Shown piece by piece: positions 62,201-64,000 of a DNA stretch of 64,000 nt. How positions within the stretch are numbered: the stretch's first letter is position 1; every line of letters starts with the position of its first letter. The notes under the pieces are model-generated. The model was not told the origin of the DNA. It saw nothing but the letters and a program-made list of their open reading frames with translations, and did not search any database. The stretch lies in contig NW_019091432.1 in the NCBI RefSeq assembly GCF_001949145.1, positions 50,800-114,799 of the forward strand, in the 5' to 3' direction. The position numbers and the translations under genes are program-made. This DNA is from Acanthaster planci. Taxonomy: Eukaryota; Echinodermata; Asteroidea; Valvatida; Acanthasteridae.

Positions 62201-62891
62201 TATTATTTCTATAGGAAAACAAAACAACAATTAAATTTTCACTCAACATATCAAGTACATATAACATGAAATCCCCAGCCTAATCAAGTACCAACACAAT
62301 TATTTACTCTCTTAATGCAATTTATCAGAAAAAAAATGAGTGAGAGTGAAACTTGGACATTCGAAGCTCCCTCGTCACTATGATTGACTACTTTTGCATG
62401 ATATTTAGTGTTTGTTGGTTACACGGGACCAACAAGAATTAAGGTAGACACAGCACAAAGAGAATAAACTCGTCCTACTTGCACAATACCTGGGTGTTGA
62501 TGATGAAAATTAGTACTAGAAAAAAGCATACCCGCATTACATGCATTTTTATGTGACTACCGCGCACATCAGTGATAAGCATGTATTACAAACACGGCAA
62601 GCTCTGTAAGACAGGAAAACGCTCCCCTATGGTCTGACTTACCATGTATTTCATGTCGGAGGCCCCCGGCGACACCGAGGCCCGAAGCTCATTGTGTTTA
62701 GTCAGTATCTTCTTGACCTCGGCTGCATTGAAGTCCGTCTGTCCGTTACTGGCCCGGGGTTGTCTACCCCCGGCTGGAGAGAGCAGCCGCTCCCAGGAAA
62801 ACTTACCCAAACTCTTCGGCACTTCGGTGTCCCCAGCGCTGGTCCCAAGGACCAATGCACTCATCAGAAGAGTAGCCAAGGAACGCGCCAT
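50235..62891 (-). CDS. Secreted CAP-EGF-ShKT protein with lysine-rich tail (386 aa, 9 exons)
   Basis: CAP/CRISP superfamily secreted protein. Exons (minus, 5' to 3'): 62891-62643, 59216-58968, 56735-56632, 56340-56249, 54913-54881, 54044-53952, 51512-51396, 51081-51055, 50431-50235; 1161 nt, frame closes exactly, introns GT-AG. Residues 1-19 are a signal peptide. The CAP domain (about 58-215) has KHNELR, GQNIFV, the signature GHYTQVVWADSHKVGCG and VCNYGPAGNFHGEKPYQTG. Putative cavity residues are the His of RFEHG, the Glu of WYSEV and the His of GHYTQ. A cysteine-rich hinge (CSQCGDDTPFCFRGLC) and a small exon lead to an EGF-like module (244-273, CTCSCPNGFLGSDC). A six-cysteine ShKT domain follows (276-312, C..DTHRYC...CPLMCGEC). 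The tail (about 340-380) is mostly Lys/Gly/Asn repeats (KKGKKGKKGRKGKGKKKG). The ShKT recalls CRISP C-terminal and cnidarian channel-blocking folds, but channel activity cannot be inferred. The basic tail could bind heparan sulfate or other acidic matrix. The exact start of exon 9 is the least certain junction. Confidence 0.88.
51546..51553. repeat. Example of the over-represented palindrome TAGGCCTA
   Basis: One of at least nine exact copies, at 6931, 8616, 13226, 22986, 26524, 39451, 51546, 53339 and 61979. This one lies in an intron of the CAP gene. The word is scattered and is not part of one repeat family. Confidence 0.6.
53655..53698 (+). repeat. TTTTG microsatellite
   Basis: About eight TTTTG-like units with occasional slips, in an intron of the CAP gene. 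Confidence 0.8.
55132..55137 (-). terminator. RNA polymerase III terminator of the tRNA gene
   Basis: A run of six T on the minus strand, four bases after the tRNA discriminator base. It is the standard Pol III stop. Confidence 0.8.
55142..55247 (-). tRNA. tRNA-Ile (anticodon UAU) with a 32-nt intron
   Basis: On the minus strand the acceptor arms TCCCCAG and CTGGGGA pair perfectly. The D arm is GCAC-AATCGGTTA-GCGC (one A-C mismatch at 12-23). The anticodon stem TTGTA/TGCAA holds loop CTTATA.A with anticodon TAT at 55211-55213. The T arm is GTGAG-TTCGAGC-CTCAC, and the discriminator is A. A 32-nt intron (55178-55209) interrupts after position 37, the canonical site; nuclear tRNA-Ile(UAU) genes of animals characteristically carry an intron. 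The sequence closely matches the animal tRNA-Ile(UAU) pattern I know, except that the first pair is U-A rather than G-C. It lies in intron 4 of the CAP gene, in the same orientation. Confidence 0.88.
56856..57028. mobile_element. Foldback MITE family, copy C
   Basis: The best preserved copy. The ends CGGGTGATTCACAATAGTGCGCC and (inverted) CGGGCGATTCAAAATAGTGCGCC enclose arms GAGTTTGCAACGCGTTGGCCAATCAC / GTGATTGGCCAACGCGTTGCAAACTC and an inner palindrome CGAAATCTGTCGACC ... GGTCGACAGATTTCG around a 16-bp centre. It sits in intron 2 of the CAP gene. No target duplication is certain. Confidence 0.88.
59217..62642 (-). other. Large first intron of the CAP gene
   Basis: A 3.4-kb intron between the signal-peptide exon and the first main CAP exon. 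It contains a TTA microsatellite near 61335, a small hairpin (CGCAAAGGGAGAAA / TTTCTCCTTTGCG, 60222-60249), TAGGCCTA at 61979 and a diverged repeat (61455-61680). No other gene is visible in it. Confidence 0.6.
61455..61680 (+). repeat. Diverged dispersed repeat, copy 1
   Basis: Shares ordered blocks with 63225-63500 in the same orientation, including GGAYGKATGGGAAATGG, GCACATTTGGGAAAT (here GTACATTTGGGAAAT), TGCCAGTGATCCCA, TCTTGGTGTCCC, GGGGAAAG and CATCTTGAGGGAAATT. The ends are undefined and the family unknown. Confidence 0.65.
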
Positions 62892-63017
62892 GACTGCAAA
62901 TGATTTTGACCGATCTGGTCCGTGACGCACGACGCTTCTCCTTTTTGTAACCTCCAAAATTGTTACCTTGTTTGACAGACAGGAGCACAACCTTGCTCCC
63001 TTCCTACATGATCCCAT

Positions 63018-64000
63018 TATTCATCTAGCCTATATCTTAATGCAAACTCCCCCATCTTGGATCTCATTAGTATCAAACAAATTTGATTGCTTATCCTAGA
63101 GCTTGTCAGCCTTGCTCAGCAAGACTGAAAGTGTTAAACATTTGTCGGAAGTTGTTGAAAAAAGTGCACTCTACATCTCAAAGAAGTTCTCCGGTAGTCA
63201 ATTTGTGTTCAAATAATATTGTTGGGTTTTTACGAGCTCCAGGGAGGGTGAAGGGCCACTATACGGGAACGAGTTTGACGGGGCTGGCACCAAACAAGCT
63301 TGAGAAAACAAGTCACGTGGGTAGGTGCCTGGATGTATGGGAAATGGGTTTATCCTTTGCACATGGCACGGCACATTTGGGAAATATTGTTTCACTGGCA
63401 CTCTCCAGATTGCCAGTGATCCCATTTCTTGGTGTCCCAGGGGAAGGTTTTTATAAAGCGAGTGCATCTTGAGGGAAATTAACAGCCGGTTTGAACTTCA
63501 GTGCGTGTTATGGACGAAACTTTAGGTCTTTTGCTGAGACCAAAACCAAAATGTCGTTTCCCTGTACACAGACGGCCGCCGACAATTAGAATTATTCTAT
63601 CTGACCAAAGACTGTGTCAGAAACAGGCTTCCAGAGTTTATACGGATACGTCTATTGCCAGCGCGTCCTCATGTGCTTCAAGAACAAAGACCTAGACCTA
63701 GCTCTAGACAACAGATTTTGGGTGCAGCCTAAATTACTGGAGAAATCATTATAGCCACCGTAAGAGACCCAAAGAGGGCGCCACGAAAGCGATTGTTCAA
63801 TTGATTGGTTCGTTTGTGTTTTTCTAAACGGAAGTGAGGAGATAAAGACAGGTCCCTAGTCCTTCCATTAATATTTCACTGTGCAGGAATTAGGAACCCA
63901 GTGACAGTAACTTTCACAGCGATGATCGTTTTCGTATGCTACCAGCCAGATGTAAAACACCGACAGCGATGGGCTGCTGTAAGTGCACATCGGGACAAAG
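63018..64000. other. Upstream flank of the CAP gene, no supported gene
   Basis: Apart from the diverged repeat at 63225-63500, no gene is visible. The immediate upstream region of the CAP gene carries a TATA-like TTACAAAAAG on the minus strand at about 62943-62952, roughly 50 bp before the ATG at 62891, too weak to call a promoter firmly. Confidence 0.4.
63225..63500 (+). repeat. Diverged dispersed repeat, copy 2
   Basis: Second member of the pair described at 61455-61680. It lies upstream of the CAP gene and is somewhat longer, with an extra segment between the CACATTTGGGAAAT and TGCCAGTGATCCCA blocks. Confidence 0.65.

Overview
This is invertebrate animal nuclear DNA, most likely from a deuterostome and perhaps an echinoderm. 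Genes are split by GT-AG introns with phase-conserved exons, there is an intron-containing tRNA gene, and the intergenic space is littered with short DNA transposons and a tRNA-derived SINE. The palindrome TAGGCCTA occurs at least nine times, a word I associate with marine deuterostome genomes. The species cannot be fixed from the sequence alone. Two single Ns (1941, 23391) and one 189-base N run (24276-24464) are assembly gaps.

Layout. From 1 to about 33 kb there is no convincing host protein gene. This part holds a frameshifted fragment of a repetitive-element-type protein (1-351), a degenerate satellite-like region (398-1650), a long-TIR element (6168-6732), a hAT-like element with an exact 8-bp target duplication (8915-9204), a GATCGAT-rich tandem repeat, a TA-flanked TIR element (15301-16080), and a 2.2-kb IS3EU-like transposon with a 6-bp target duplication and a transposase remnant (22775-24964). 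It also holds two of three copies of a foldback MITE family and two copies of a tRNA-derived SINE.

From 33.4 to 48.8 kb two complete matrix metalloproteinase genes lie head to tail on the + strand (537 and 523 residues). Each has eight coding exons, and exons 3, 4, 5 and 6 have identical lengths and all intron phases match, so they are a tandem duplication. Both encode a signal peptide, a cysteine-switch prodomain ending in a furin-type basic site, an HExxHxxGxxH catalytic domain, a short hinge and a hemopexin-like domain. TATA boxes precede both genes and the second has an AATAAA signal.

From 62.9 down to 50.0 kb a nine-exon gene on the - strand, convergent with the MMP pair, encodes a 386-residue secreted protein. 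Its order is signal peptide, CAP (CRISP/PR-1) domain, EGF-like module, ShKT domain and a very lysine-rich C-terminal tail. An intron-bearing tRNA-Ile(UAU) gene sits in its fourth intron. All three protein genes encode predicted secreted or extracellular-matrix proteins; nothing in the sequence shows that they act together.
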